A stretch of 40,854 nucleotides of DNA from Campylobacteraceae bacterium (GTDB lineage Bacteria > Campylobacterota > Campylobacteria > Campylobacterales > Sulfurospirillaceae), in the NCBI GenBank assembly GCA_027050775.1, contig JALUBH010000003.1:1-40854 (forward strand), given 5' to 3'. Below, in pieces: positions 34,990-40,854 of the stretch. Position numbers and translations under genes: made by a program. The notes under the pieces were generated by a model, which saw only the letters and a program-made list of their open reading frames with translations, ran no database searches and was not told where the DNA came from. Each line of letters starts with the position of its first letter. The first letter of the stretch is position 1.

Positions 34990-36264
34990 ATGAGTAGCAA
35001 AATCAAAAATATAAGAGCCATGGAGATACTTGATTCAAGAGGAAATCCAACTGTTAGAGTATTTATGGAGCTAGAAGACGGTACAAAAGTCAAATCTTCA
35101 GTACCAAGCGGAGCAAGTACAGGTGAATATGAAGCTTGTGAACTAAGAGACGGAGATAAAAAGCGATATGGCGGAAAAGGTGTATTGAAAGCTGTCCAAA
35201 ATGTAAACGACATCATAGCTCCCGCATTAGTAGGTGTAGATGCCACAGAGCAGATGAAGATAGATGAACTGCTCATAAATCTGGATGGTACGCCAAACAA
35301 AGACAAGCTAGGAGCAAATGCTATCTTGGGTGTCTCTATGGCAGCCACAAAAGCAGCAGCCCTCAGTCACAATCTTGAAATCTACGAGTACTTAGGAGGC
35401 ACAGAAGCGAATAGAATCCCAGTGCCATGTATGAATATCCTAAATGGAGGCGAACACGCAGACAACAGTGTAGATATACAAGAGTTTATGGCTGTCCCTT
35501 TTGGAGCACCGACTTTCAAGGAAGGGTTGAGATATGTATCTGAAACTTTTCATACTCTAAAAAAACTGCTAAAAGACAGAGGAATGGCAACTTCTGTCGG
35601 GGATGAAGGCGGTTTCGCGCCAAATCTTGCTAGTAATGAAGATGCCATAGAAATAATCATAGAAGCGATTGAAAAAAGCGGATACAAGCCCGGAGTTGAC
35701 ATATCTATAGCACTTGACAATGCCGCTACATCTTTCGTAGTTGGGAAAGCTGGAAAATATGACTTAAAATGGTCAGGTGCAGGCATAAAAACAACCGATG
35801 AACTCATAGAGATGTCAAAAAAATGGGTGAAAGATTACCCTATCATCTTATGGGAAGACCCCCTTGCGGAAGAAGATTGGGATGGATTTAAAAAATTCAC
35901 AGAGGCTTTGGGCGACAAGATAGAGGTCGTAGGAGATGACATCTTTGTCACAAATACAAAATTCATAGAAAAAGGCATAAAAGAGTACACAGCAAATGCA
36001 TCGCTCATCAAACTAAACCAAATAGGCTCCGTCAGTGAAACAGTAGATGCCGTAAGACTCTGCTATGAGCACAACTGGAGAGCTTTCGTATCTCACCGCT
36101 CAGGCGAAACCTGCGACACTTTCTTGGCAGATTTCACAGTAGCTCTTGGCACCGGTCATCTAAAAACAGGCTCAGCCTCAAGAAGCGAAAGACTGGCAAA
36201 ATACAACAGACTACTAGAGATAGAAGACAAACTAGGCGACAGAGCCAAATACTACTGGAAATAA
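34990..36264 (+). CDS. eno: Enolase (2-phosphoglycerate dehydratase)
   Basis: This 424-residue glycolytic and gluconeogenic enzyme interconverts 2-phosphoglycerate and phosphoenolpyruvate and is part of the RNA degradosome in many bacteria. Motifs are intact: SVPSGASTGEYEACELRDG, the NILNGGEHADN loop, GDEGGFAP, the metal ligand regions SIALDNA and LWEDPL, and SLIKLNQIGSVSETV with the catalytic lysine, then VSHRSGET. The ATG at 34990 has AAGGA eight bases upstream; the one at 34981 does not. A terminator hairpin follows. Confidence 0.97.
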   Translation: MSSKIKNIRAMEILDSRGNPTVRVFMELEDGTKVKSSVPSGASTGEYEACELRDGDKKRYGGKGVLKAVQNVNDIIAPALVGVDATEQMKIDELLINLDGTPNKDKLGANAILGVSMAATKAAALSHNLEIYEYLGGTEANRIPVPCMNILNGGEHADNSVDIQEFMAVPFGAPTFKEGLRYVSETFHTLKKLLKDRGMATSVGDEGGFAPNLASNEDAIEIIIEAIEKSGYKPGVDISIALDNAATSFVVGKAGKYDLKWSGAGIKTTDELIEMSKKWVKDYPIILWEDPLAEEDWDGFKKFTEALGDKIEVVGDDIFVTNTKFIEKGIKEYTANASLIKLNQIGSVSETVDAVRLCYEHNWRAFVSHRSGETCDTFLADFTVALGTGHLKTGSASRSERLAKYNRLLEIEDKLGDRAKYYWK

Positions 36265-36272
36265 CGATAACT

Positions 36273-36300
36273 TCTAGCCCTGCGAGCTTGTGGGGCTAGA
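36273..36300 (+). terminator. Hairpin terminator of eno
   Basis: TCTAGCCC and GGGCTAGA form an 8-bp stem around a 12-base loop, nine bases after the eno stop. It is GC-richer than its surroundings and correctly placed to end the eno transcript. Confidence 0.65.
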
Positions 36301-36331
36301 GAATCAAATATATGCTTTTTATAAATTATAG

Positions 36332-36345
36332 CTCTACATGTAGAG
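36332..36345. repeat. Dispersed palindrome CTCTACATGTAGAG
   Basis: A perfect 14-base copy of the dispersed palindrome lies downstream of the eno terminator, followed by a TTTCTTTTTCT run. It could be a second, backup terminator. Confidence 0.65.
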
Positions 36346-36355
36346 TTTCTTTTTC

Positions 36356-36426
36356 TCAATGATTTATTATCACTATCTTATTTGTGGCAAATTGATGTAT
36401 CAATATTTGAATCACATCTTCAAAGT
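36356..36426 (-). pseudogene. C-terminal remnant of a second antitoxin
   Basis: Read on the minus strand, these bases encode DFEDVIQILIHQFATNKIVIINH and a stop. This matches the C-terminus of the intact antitoxin next door (NIIQMLIHQFASNKIQMSV) at most positions. No start or N-terminal part precedes it: the reading runs back into REP-like TGACTTTTGACTTT. It is the tail of a duplicated antitoxin cut off by rearrangement. Confidence 0.6.
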
Positions 36427-36432
36427 CAAAAG

Positions 36433-36552
36433 TCAGATTCCGACGTCCACCCTAGCAGTAGATAATCCGGAATCTCGAAGAAATTGTACCAATTCTTTTT
36501 GGTGTAACTTTATTTTTTCTATTGATTCATGACCTGCATTTTCTATTATCAT
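36433..36552 (-). CDS. Doubtful 39-residue ORF, possibly a gene fragment
   Basis: The frame encodes MIIENAGHESIEKIKLHQKE and a further 19 residues (ending VDVGI), and stays open upstream toward the antitoxin stop. It has the amphipathic pattern of a structured protein end, but no ribosome-binding site is visible. It may be a fragment of a larger lost gene rather than a functional ORF. Confidence 0.25.
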   Translation of the reverse strand: MIIENAGHESIEKIKLHQKELVQFLRDSGLSTARVDVGI

Positions 36553-36592
36553 TAGTTTGATATTTGACTTTTTACTCTGTCTTATTATCCTG

Positions 36593-36859
36593 TTAAACAC
36601 TCATCTGAATTTTATTAGATGCAAACTGATGAATAAGCATCTGAATAATATTTTGATAAGGTACACCACTCTCTAGAGCTTTTTTCTTTAGTTCATAAAT
36701 ATCATTTTCTCCAACTCGTATAGAGATAGCTTTTTTCTTTTGATTTTTTACATAGGATTGCAACTCTTTTATTCTACTGTCAATATTACCACGACTTTGC
36801 CATTCATCATGTTCAACACTTTGAAGTATATTAGTTTCATACTTATCTAAATCTATCAT
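36593..36859 (-). CDS. Type II antitoxin (CopG/BrnA-like)
   Basis: An 88-residue protein with an acidic N-terminal helix and a C-terminal ribbon-helix-helix-like segment (KAISIRVGENDIYELKKKALESGVPYQNIIQML), which would bind DNA as a dimer and repress the operon. The toxin gene is upstream and overlaps it by four bases (36856-36859), a common type II arrangement. A decayed relative of its C-terminus lies just downstream. Confidence 0.75.
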   Translation of the reverse strand: MIDLDKYETNILQSVEHDEWQSRGNIDSRIKELQSYVKNQKKKAISIRVGENDIYELKKKALESGVPYQNIIQMLIHQFASNKIQMSV

Positions 36860-37152
36860 TTGAGATCCTTTGTATTGTATTTTTTATTCATTTTTCTTGA
36901 TGGGATTATTGTTTTTAAAAATATTGATTTATCATCTTCCATATAAGGGACAAGATAAACATAATTTTTAATTTGAATCAAGATGATGAAAATATTTTGA
37001 TTCGGATATTTTTCTTTATGTGGATGTTCAATATCATCTAGTAAATAGCCATTTTCAAGTGCTAAAATTATATCTTCAAATGATATATTTCTAGTAGATT
37101 TGAGTATCTCGTTCTTTTCAAGGCTATATCTTATGGTTTTATTTTTAAACAT
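36856..37152 (-). CDS. Type II toxin (BrnT-like, RelE-fold)
   Basis: A 98-residue protein with the layout of the small BrnT-like toxins that pair with CopG-type antitoxins: FEDIILALENGYLLDDIEHPHKEKYPNQ, a hydrophobic strand pair NIFIILIQIKNYVYLVPYME, and the C-terminal FLKTIIPSRKMNKKY. These act as ribonucleases in studied cases; catalytic residues here are not assigned. It is first in the operon, with a TATAAT box 16 bases before its start. Confidence 0.72.
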   Translation of the reverse strand: MFKNKTIRYSLEKNEILKSTRNISFEDIILALENGYLLDDIEHPHKEKYPNQNIFIILIQIKNYVYLVPYMEDDKSIFLKTIIPSRKMNKKYNTKDLK

Positions 37153-37167
37153 ATTAATATCCTAAAA

Positions 37168-37173
37168 ATTATA
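37168..37173 (-). promoter_or_regulatory. -10 box of the toxin-antitoxin operon
   Basis: A perfect TATAAT on the minus strand lies 16 bases before the toxin ATG, leaving room for only a short leader with an AGGAT ribosome-binding site. A repressor binding here would fit autoregulation. Confidence 0.45.
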
Positions 37174-37229
37174 TATACAATGTATTTTAATCTTATTTGG
37201 AGATTTTGTCAAGTTTAAACTTAAACCAC

Positions 37230-37373
37230 TGCCGTTCAATCTCCATTTTAACAGCTCATAATATGATGATGATAACCTGCTATATTTGATATTGTAGGCA
37301 TAATTTTCTTTTTTTCTATATTAGACTTGTTGCGATATAAGGATATATCATAAAAAGTGCAGATTGAACGGCA
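37230..37373. repeat. 13-base inverted repeats around a non-coding 118-bp core
   Basis: TGCCGTTCAATCT (37230-37242) and its exact complement (37361-37373) flank 118 bases without a gene. The pair could be the ends of a degraded insertion or a long cruciform arm. No target duplication was found. Confidence 0.45.
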
Positions 37374-37436
37374 AGGAGTGTAGATTTTATCATTTTTTGG
37401 CATAATGATATATTAGTAACTATGAGTGAGGTGTAT

Positions 37437-37708
37437 ATGCCAACAGTATTAAAAATAGGGCATTTAAATTTTATTTTTATAGTCATGAACCTAATGAACC
37501 ACCTCATATTCATATAGATCGTGACCGTTACAATGCCAAATTTTAGCTTGAGCCGGTTCCTGTGGCAAAAAATATCGGTTTTTCACCACAGGAACTTAGG
37601 ATTTGATATGGTATCGAATGGAAAAATATCGATGAACATTTAAGCACAGAAGGACTTCTGCGTGGTGCTCCTGCTCCGGATCATCACACTAAAGAAGTTG
37701 CACGATAA
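37437..37708 (+). pseudogene. Decayed DUF4160 gene joined to a DUF2442-like end
   Basis: The ATG at 37437 (after GTGAGGTG) opens MPTVLKIGHLNF, then a one-base loss near 37470-37478 shifts the frame to FYSHEPNEPPHIHIDRDRYN, the DUF4160 core. The next codons read AKF-stop-LEPVPVAKNIGFSPQEL, with TAG where the family has TGG (W). A further TGA follows, and then YGIEWKNIDEHLSTEGLL and a short tail resemble the C-terminus of DUF2442, the usual neighbour of DUF4160. It looks like a collapsed two-gene pair, possibly once toxin-antitoxin-like. Confidence 0.7.
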
Positions 37709-37745
37709 GAAGTGCTAAGATACGATAAAAGAAAATATTTTATAA

Positions 37746-37785
37746 GGCCAGGTGATAGTGATAGTACTATCACTATCACCTGGCC
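37746..37785. repeat. 40-base perfect palindrome
   Basis: GGCCAGGTGATAGTGATAGT is followed directly by its exact reverse complement, centred between 37765 and 37766. There is no loop and no mismatch. The arms contain GATAGT twice. It lies 37 bases past the pseudogene and before the REP-like repeat. As RNA it would be a strong hairpin, as DNA a cruciform. Confidence 0.85.
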
Positions 37786-37811
37786 CCTAACACCCTACCC
37801 GTAGATATTTT

Positions 37812-37835
37812 TAGTTAAAAGTAAACCTCTGACCC
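37812..37835. repeat. REP-like repeat, copy 1
   Basis: A 24-base sequence beginning TAGTTAAAAGTAAAC and ending CTGACCC shares 20 of 24 positions with a direct copy at 38832-38855 on the other side of the RAYT-type transposase. Together they bracket that gene. A shorter relative (CTGACCCTC) occurs near 37899. Confidence 0.65.
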
Positions 37836-37993
37836 TCAAAATTTCGATCTAGTTTAAAACTGATCTTGTTGCCACACAAGCTTTTAATGTAATAATCTAA
37901 CTGACCCTCAAGCTAGTTATCTTCTTTAAGAAAATAACCGCTTCGGGTTTGGAACCGATTTATCACTATAAACAAACTCTTATAAAATGATAG

Positions 37994-38794
37994 CTAAATT
38001 GCTATTGGTGTATGATACGAGAGTTTGACTTTTGACTTTTTAGCTATTTTTGAAATCCATGAAGGGGATAATTCCAAATATCTTGCAACTTCACTACCTG
38101 TAAAACCATCTTTTAAGGCTTTTAGGATTTGTTCGTCTCTCTTTGCTTTTGGCAAATCAGCTTTAAAATACTCTTTAAGACTTAGGCTTTGTATCACTTT
38201 ATTAGGTTCTTTTTTAAAAGAAGTTGCTTTTTTTTGAAACTCTTGTATTTTTTTAAGTTCTTTATCATCTAGTTTTATACCGATAGAATTTAAAAGCTCA
38301 TTAGTGCTATCAAACCAATGAAGAACAAAACTATCTTGCATGCAAAATTTTATTTTATTTTGTAGTATATCATGTAAAAGAGTATATTTAAACTCTCCTG
38401 CTTTTTCTGTGATTTTTGCTTTGATAGGGTTAAACTCTAAATATTTAAAAAGCGTAAAGAGATATGCTTCATCAAAAACATACCATGACTTATATCTGTC
38501 TTGCCAAAGATGGCCGACTCTTTTATATTTTTTGTTAAAGTATTGTGCATAGGTAGCATTTATTTGTCTCATGCCATGTGAGAGATTTTCTCTTTTATTT
38601 TCAAGTAAGAGATGATAGTGGTTATCCATGATGACATACTCATGTATAGCAAAATCATAATGCATGGAAACTTCACAAACTATCTCTAAAAATTTATCTT
38701 TATCTTCTGCTGTAGTAAATACGATTCTTCTTTCAACACCACGATTATAGATATGATGAAACCCTGAAGTTTCTATCCTAGGTTGTCTTGCCAT
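37994..38794 (-). CDS. REP-associated tyrosine transposase (RAYT, Y1_Tnp)
   Basis: A 266-residue HUH-family nuclease. The N-terminus MARQPRIETSGFHHIYNRGV is diagnostic of the group. The HUH pair is H59-Y-H61 in MDNHYHLLLE, and the catalytic tyrosine is probably Y118 in KYLEFNPIKA. The C-terminal 60 residues contain a helix-turn-helix (GSEVARYLELSPSWISKIAKK), as seen in longer RAYTs. The protein is intact. It would cleave single-stranded DNA at REP hairpins. AAAAGGAAAAAGT lies before its ATG, and REP-like repeats flank it. Confidence 0.9.
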   Translation of the reverse strand: MARQPRIETSGFHHIYNRGVERRIVFTTAEDKDKFLEIVCEVSMHYDFAIHEYVIMDNHYHLLLENKRENLSHGMRQINATYAQYFNKKYKRVGHLWQDRYKSWYVFDEAYLFTLFKYLEFNPIKAKITEKAGEFKYTLLHDILQNKIKFCMQDSFVLHWFDSTNELLNSIGIKLDDKELKKIQEFQKKATSFKKEPNKVIQSLSLKEYFKADLPKAKRDEQILKALKDGFTGSEVARYLELSPSWISKIAKKSKVKLSYHTPIAI

Positions 38795-38831
38795 ACTTTT
38801 TCCTTTTGGTGTGGAAATAGTAGCAAAAAAC

Positions 38832-38855
38832 TAGTCAAAAGTCAAACCCTGACCC
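38832..38855. repeat. REP-like repeat, copy 2
   Basis: TAGTCAAAAGTCAAACCCTG and the following ACCC form the upstream partner of the repeat at 37812. On the minus strand it reads GGGTCAGGGTTTGACTTTTG and then ACTA. The stop codon and last four codons of the SWIM-like gene lie inside it. Confidence 0.65.
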
Positions 38856-39477
38856 CTTTTGACCTAAATTTGTCTTGAAATATTTGTTCAACTTCTTGAT
38901 AATTATTTGGTTTTATGCCTTTTGCCCATATTTTATCTCCAGTTTCCCAATCAAATCTGAAGCCATACCTGTTACCTTTAATATCAAAAACATCACACCA
39001 TTCACTAACAAACACCATCAATCCAAATTTTGATAAATCAATAATTTCATCAAAATCACGTTTAAAACCTCGTTCCTTATTTTTATAAAAAGCAATTTCC
39101 TGTTGATAATATGGATAGTGTTGTTGTACATCTAAATCTTTAAGTTCTTGGATGAGATGTTTGCAAAGCCTTCTTGGGTCATAAAGTTCATAATGACTTC
39201 TAGTATCAGTCCAATCTTTGCATGAACATGTTTTTTCTTTAATATTAGTGTCATATTTATTTCTTATTCCTGGATGGTCATAAGTTGTATAACCACCAGT
39301 AGATGTTTGATGTAATATAACATAACTTTCATCAAATGCTGCGACATCAAATTTTCCATCATTAAAAGACCTATCGTTAAATACAGAATCAATCTTTTTA
39401 TGTTTTTGAGTATCACTTATTTTCTGAAAAAATTCTATAGTTTTTTTACTAAATAAATTTTTTAAGTTTTTAAACAT
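38842..39477 (-). CDS. SWIM zinc-finger-like protein (cassette gene b)
   Basis: A 211-residue soluble protein. The middle carries a SWIM-type metal motif, C-S-C-KDWTD...RRLCKHLIQEL (CxC followed by CxH), expected to bind zinc and nucleic acid or protein. The C-terminal half has WCDVFDIKGNRYGFRFDWE and no known domain. The start is ATG at 39477, after GGGA; a frame extending upstream to 39687 is translated repeat and rejected. The last residues (GVRV) come from the REP-like repeat, so the native 3' end may be lost. It lies 19 bases past the 193-bp repeat. Confidence 0.7.
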   Translation of the reverse strand: MFKNLKNLFSKKTIEFFQKISDTQKHKKIDSVFNDRSFNDGKFDVAAFDESYVILHQTSTGGYTTYDHPGIRNKYDTNIKEKTCSCKDWTDTRSHYELYDPRRLCKHLIQELKDLDVQQHYPYYQQEIAFYKNKERGFKRDFDEIIDLSKFGLMVFVSEWCDVFDIKGNRYGFRFDWETGDKIWAKGIKPNNYQEVEQIFQDKFRSKGVRV

Positions 39478-39496
39478 TTTATTTCCCATTAGATAT

Positions 39497-39689
39497 AACG
39501 GTCGCGCTGAGCACCCCTTAAGTTTAGTTTCAGGAAATCCCGCAGGGTTTTCTGGAAATAAACTTGAGGATGTGGCTCCTGCTTTTTGTTGTTCGTAGCG
39601 AAGCGTAGAACGAATCAAAAAGCAGGTGGCACACTTTAGTGTGCTCAGCGCGACCGTTGTTCGGGCCCGCGTAGCGGGCACGAACAACG
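39497..39689. repeat. 193-bp branched-cruciform repeat, copy 1
   Basis: This GC-rich unit is 189/193 identical to 40483-40675 by my count. Outer 18-base arms AACGGTCGCGCTGAGCAC (39497-39514) and their complement (39641-39658) enclose two long hairpins: 39516-39569, with CCTTAAGTTTA and CCCGCAGGG within, and 39578-39626, with CCTGCTTTTTG/CAAAAAGCAGG. A third hairpin, CGTTGTTCG...CGAACAACG, occupies 39655-39689. The unit precedes cassette gene b by 19 bases on the minus strand. Confidence 0.85.
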
Positions 39690-39752
39690 TTTGTCGTGAG
39701 CAATAGTTTTCCGCTTACGGTAAACTATTGCGCTCCTCGTACTTGTTAGCAT
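39690..39752 (-). repeat. attC-like imperfect hairpin after cassette gene a
   Basis: Read on the minus strand, TGCTAACAAGTACGAGGAGC, AATAGTTT, a 12-base loop, AAACTATTGC and then CGACAAACG form an imperfect 60-base hairpin, extended by TTGTT in the adjacent repeat. The layout (outer AACAA/TTGTT, inner mismatched and long paired parts) resembles an integron attC site, but the core sites do not fit the GTTRRRY consensus exactly. Confidence 0.4.
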
Positions 39753-39817
39753 TTAATCACAGCCAATTTTGTAAGTTTTTTTCCTGTTTAGTATTTCTGA
39801 AACTCTTGATTCACTTC

Positions 39818-40462
39818 CTATGATTTGTTGTCATCTTCAACTAACTTTTTTATAGATTGCCATTTTTCGATTAATGCAGTTTTATTGAGACGTTTTTCAG
39901 TTTCAGAACGTTCATATTTATGCCAATCATCTAAGTCATTTAGCTTGAGTTGATTTATTCCTTTTGAAAAAAAGTAAAATGTTTTTTTCTCAAGTCTGCC
40001 AGATAGTTCAGCAAAATCTTGTCTAATTATTTTACCAATGAGTAAATATTTATCGCTTGGTACTCCTGATAAATTTTGATGTAGGGTAACCAAGTAATCT
40101 TGTACAAAATTCAATTCTCTTTTGGTTTCAGTTGTTAGCCACGTACTTCCTTCTAGCGTCAATTGTGTAAATTTTGTAAACCATTGTTCAAATACTTCTT
40201 TTGACATTAGCACTTGTGGTGCTCTTGCCACATCACCATTATCCTCAAAATTTCCCCATGAAACCATTACTCTCATTTCAAGTGCTATTGATAATACATT
40301 TTCATGTGCTTTAATTCTCTTATCTAGTAATTTATCCCAAAGCCGAAGAGAAAAATCACGTTTTTTGAGCATCCAAGATGCGTAAAAAGAAATTACTCCA
40401 CCACCAAGTGCACCTAGTAAAGCAAAAATTCCACTTGAATATTGATTAAAAAAGTCTATCAA
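39818..40462 (-). CDS. Membrane-anchored protein of unknown function (cassette gene a)
   Basis: A 214-residue protein with one N-terminal membrane helix (residues 11-32, rich in G and A) and a charged, helical cytoplasmic part. No family is recognised. The start is TTG at 40462, with AAGGA seven bases upstream; no ATG gives the complete N-terminus. It lies 20 bases past the second copy of the 193-bp repeat, the same spacing as cassette gene b. Genes with one helix and a coil of this sort are common among mobile-element cargo, but a function cannot be assigned. Confidence 0.6.
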   Translation of the reverse strand: MIDFFNQYSSGIFALLGALGGGVISFYASWMLKKRDFSLRLWDKLLDKRIKAHENVLSIALEMRVMVSWGNFEDNGDVARAPQVLMSKEVFEQWFTKFTQLTLEGSTWLTTETKRELNFVQDYLVTLHQNLSGVPSDKYLLIGKIIRQDFAELSGRLEKKTFYFFSKGINQLKLNDLDDWHKYERSETEKRLNKTALIEKWQSIKKLVEDDNKS

Positions 40463-40482
40463 GTATAATCCTTTTTCATGCT

Positions 40483-40675
40483 AACGGTCGCGCTGAGCAC
40501 CCCTTAAGTTTAGTTTCAGGAAATCCCGCAGGGTTTCCTGGAAATAAGCTTGAGGGTGTGACTCCTGCTTTTTGTTGTTCGTAGCGAAGCGTAGAACGAA
40601 TCAAAAAGCAGGTGGCACACTTTAGTGTGCTCAGCGCGACCGTTGTTCGGGCCCGCGTAGCGGGCACGAACAACG
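40483..40675. repeat. 193-bp branched-cruciform repeat, copy 2
   Basis: It has the same size, orientation and architecture as copy 1, with four base differences within 40530-40570. Outer arms are at 40483-40500 and 40627-40644, the inner hairpins have the same order, and the closing hairpin is at 40641-40675. It stands 20 bases before cassette gene a, and the repeat starts are 986 bases apart, so repeat plus gene forms a unit. Confidence 0.85.
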
Positions 40676-40800
40676 GGGGCGCGGGTGAACGGCGATTTCA
40701 TTGAAAAATTTTAATTTCTCGATGGAATTGTCCGTTCCGGCCGCTTGTTGCCTGGCGCGCAGTGCCGGGCTACAGGCGGGTGTTCAACCCGCGCCCCCGT
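40673..40800. repeat. Second GC-rich branched palindrome
   Basis: The 18-base arm ACGGGGGCGCGGGTGAAC (40673-40690) pairs with 40782-40800 (one bulge). The interior forms two more hairpins: an AT-rich one (about 40694-40731) and a GC-rich one with CCGCTTGTTGCCTGGC against GCCGGGCTACAGGCGG. The plan (outer stem enclosing two arms) is the same as in the 193-bp repeat although the sequence differs. It is far richer in GC than the rest of the window. Confidence 0.7.
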
Positions 40801-40830
40801 AGCCTCGGTAAGCGAAGCGTCCGAGGCTAC
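40799..40830. repeat. GTAG-flanked 10-bp hairpin
   Basis: GTAGCCTCGG and CCGAGGCTAC are perfect arms around TAAGCGAAGCGT. A GTAG at the foot of a hairpin is the hallmark of REP sequences recognised by RAYT nucleases, so this could be a REP unit. It adjoins the right edge of the window. Confidence 0.6.
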
Positions 40831-40854
40831 TATTTATTAGTGGACATTATATCA

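Larger units (their letters stand above)
36265..36592. other. Intergenic stretch with repeats and gene remnants
   Basis: This 328-base gap after eno has no complete gene. It contains the eno terminator, a CTCTACATGTAGAG palindrome (36332), a decayed antitoxin C-terminus, a REP-like TGACTTTTGACTTT on the minus strand, an AGATTCCG/CGGAATCT inverted pair (36435-36442, 36468-36475) and a short minus-strand frame. It marks the left edge of the mobile right-hand region. Confidence 0.6.

Noticed and set aside
37316-37513. Minus-strand 65-codon ORF
   Set aside because: It is the antisense of the DUF4160 pseudogene and its upstream spacer.
39478-39687. N-terminal extension of the SWIM-like protein beginning MFVPATRARTTVALS
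   Set aside because: It is translated from the 193-bp repeat, and the same peptide appears from copy 2 (40476-40673). The ribosome-binding site supports the start at 39477.
40476-40701. Short minus-strand ORFs within the second repeat
   Set aside because: They lie entirely in palindromic repeat sequence, with no ribosome-binding site and no independent coding character.
39497-40830. CRISPR array
   Set aside because: There are only two long copies about 1 kb apart with genes between them, not short repeats with regular spacers.

Overview
The window is low-GC DNA with tightly packed genes, short overlaps and AAGG/GGAG ribosome-binding sites. The gene content points to Campylobacterota (the former epsilonproteobacteria), probably a free-living sulfur-cycling relative of Sulfurimonas or Sulfurospirillum. 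The best evidence is the block of 5-formyl-THF cyclo-ligase and rny, divergent from tlpA-like, ftsY and radA. As I recall, these genes are also neighbours in Campylobacter. The genus cannot be fixed from sequence alone.

Layout. (1) 1-5,400 is an accessory minus-strand stretch. Its core is four co-directional genes: a HAD 5'(3')-deoxynucleotidase-like protein, a large protein with a HEPN-like R-x4-H motif, a cytidine deaminase and a restriction-type PD-(D/E)XK protein. The first three overlap by 16-17 bases. Small zinc-finger and MYG1-like genes lie upstream. (2) 5,500-21,200 is mostly core: a DedA/VTT protein, a SYLF protein, an ABC exporter, rny, cyclo-ligase, tlpA-like, ftsY, radA, fliL, acpS, an MgtC/DUF4010 membrane protein, a MidA-type methyltransferase, a TolC-like protein, argD, a TRIC-like channel and an uncharacterised coiled-coil protein. 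(3) 21,334-30,615 is one 13-gene operon for a membrane complex: Mrp-type antiporter subunits F, G, B-like, B and C, two antiporter subunits, NuoH-, NuoB-, NuoC-, NuoD- and NuoI-like subunits, then MrpE. The NuoD-like subunit keeps only the first cysteine of each Ni-binding CxxC pair; both pairs read C-x-P-E. This fits an Mbx/MBS-type (sulfane-sulfur-reductase-like) or Ehr complex better than a hydrogenase. (4) 30,800-36,264 holds a PAP2 phosphatase, a TonB receptor with a small membrane protein, a 264-bp MITE, a lipoprotein, a four-cysteine mini-protein and eno. (5) 36,300-40,854 is an accessory, repeat-rich region. It has a toxin-antitoxin pair with a decayed second antitoxin, a decayed DUF4160/DUF2442-like gene, a 40-nt perfect palindrome, a RAYT-type Y1 transposase between REP-like repeats, and two cassette-like genes. 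Each cassette-like gene is preceded by a 193-bp GC-rich repeat able to fold as a branched cruciform.

How the parts work together. Region 3 would couple a ferredoxin-linked redox reaction in a peripheral arm (B/C/D/I-like) to H+/Na+ movement through two antiporter-like subunits and an Mrp module. Region 1 forms a plausible nucleotide pathway (dNMP to nucleoside to deoxyuridine) next to nuclease-like proteins, which suggests anti-phage nucleotide depletion; this is inference. A dispersed palindrome, AGCTCTACATGTAGAGCT and shorter versions, recurs across the core, at gene ends and inside genes. No tRNA, rRNA or CRISPR array was seen.
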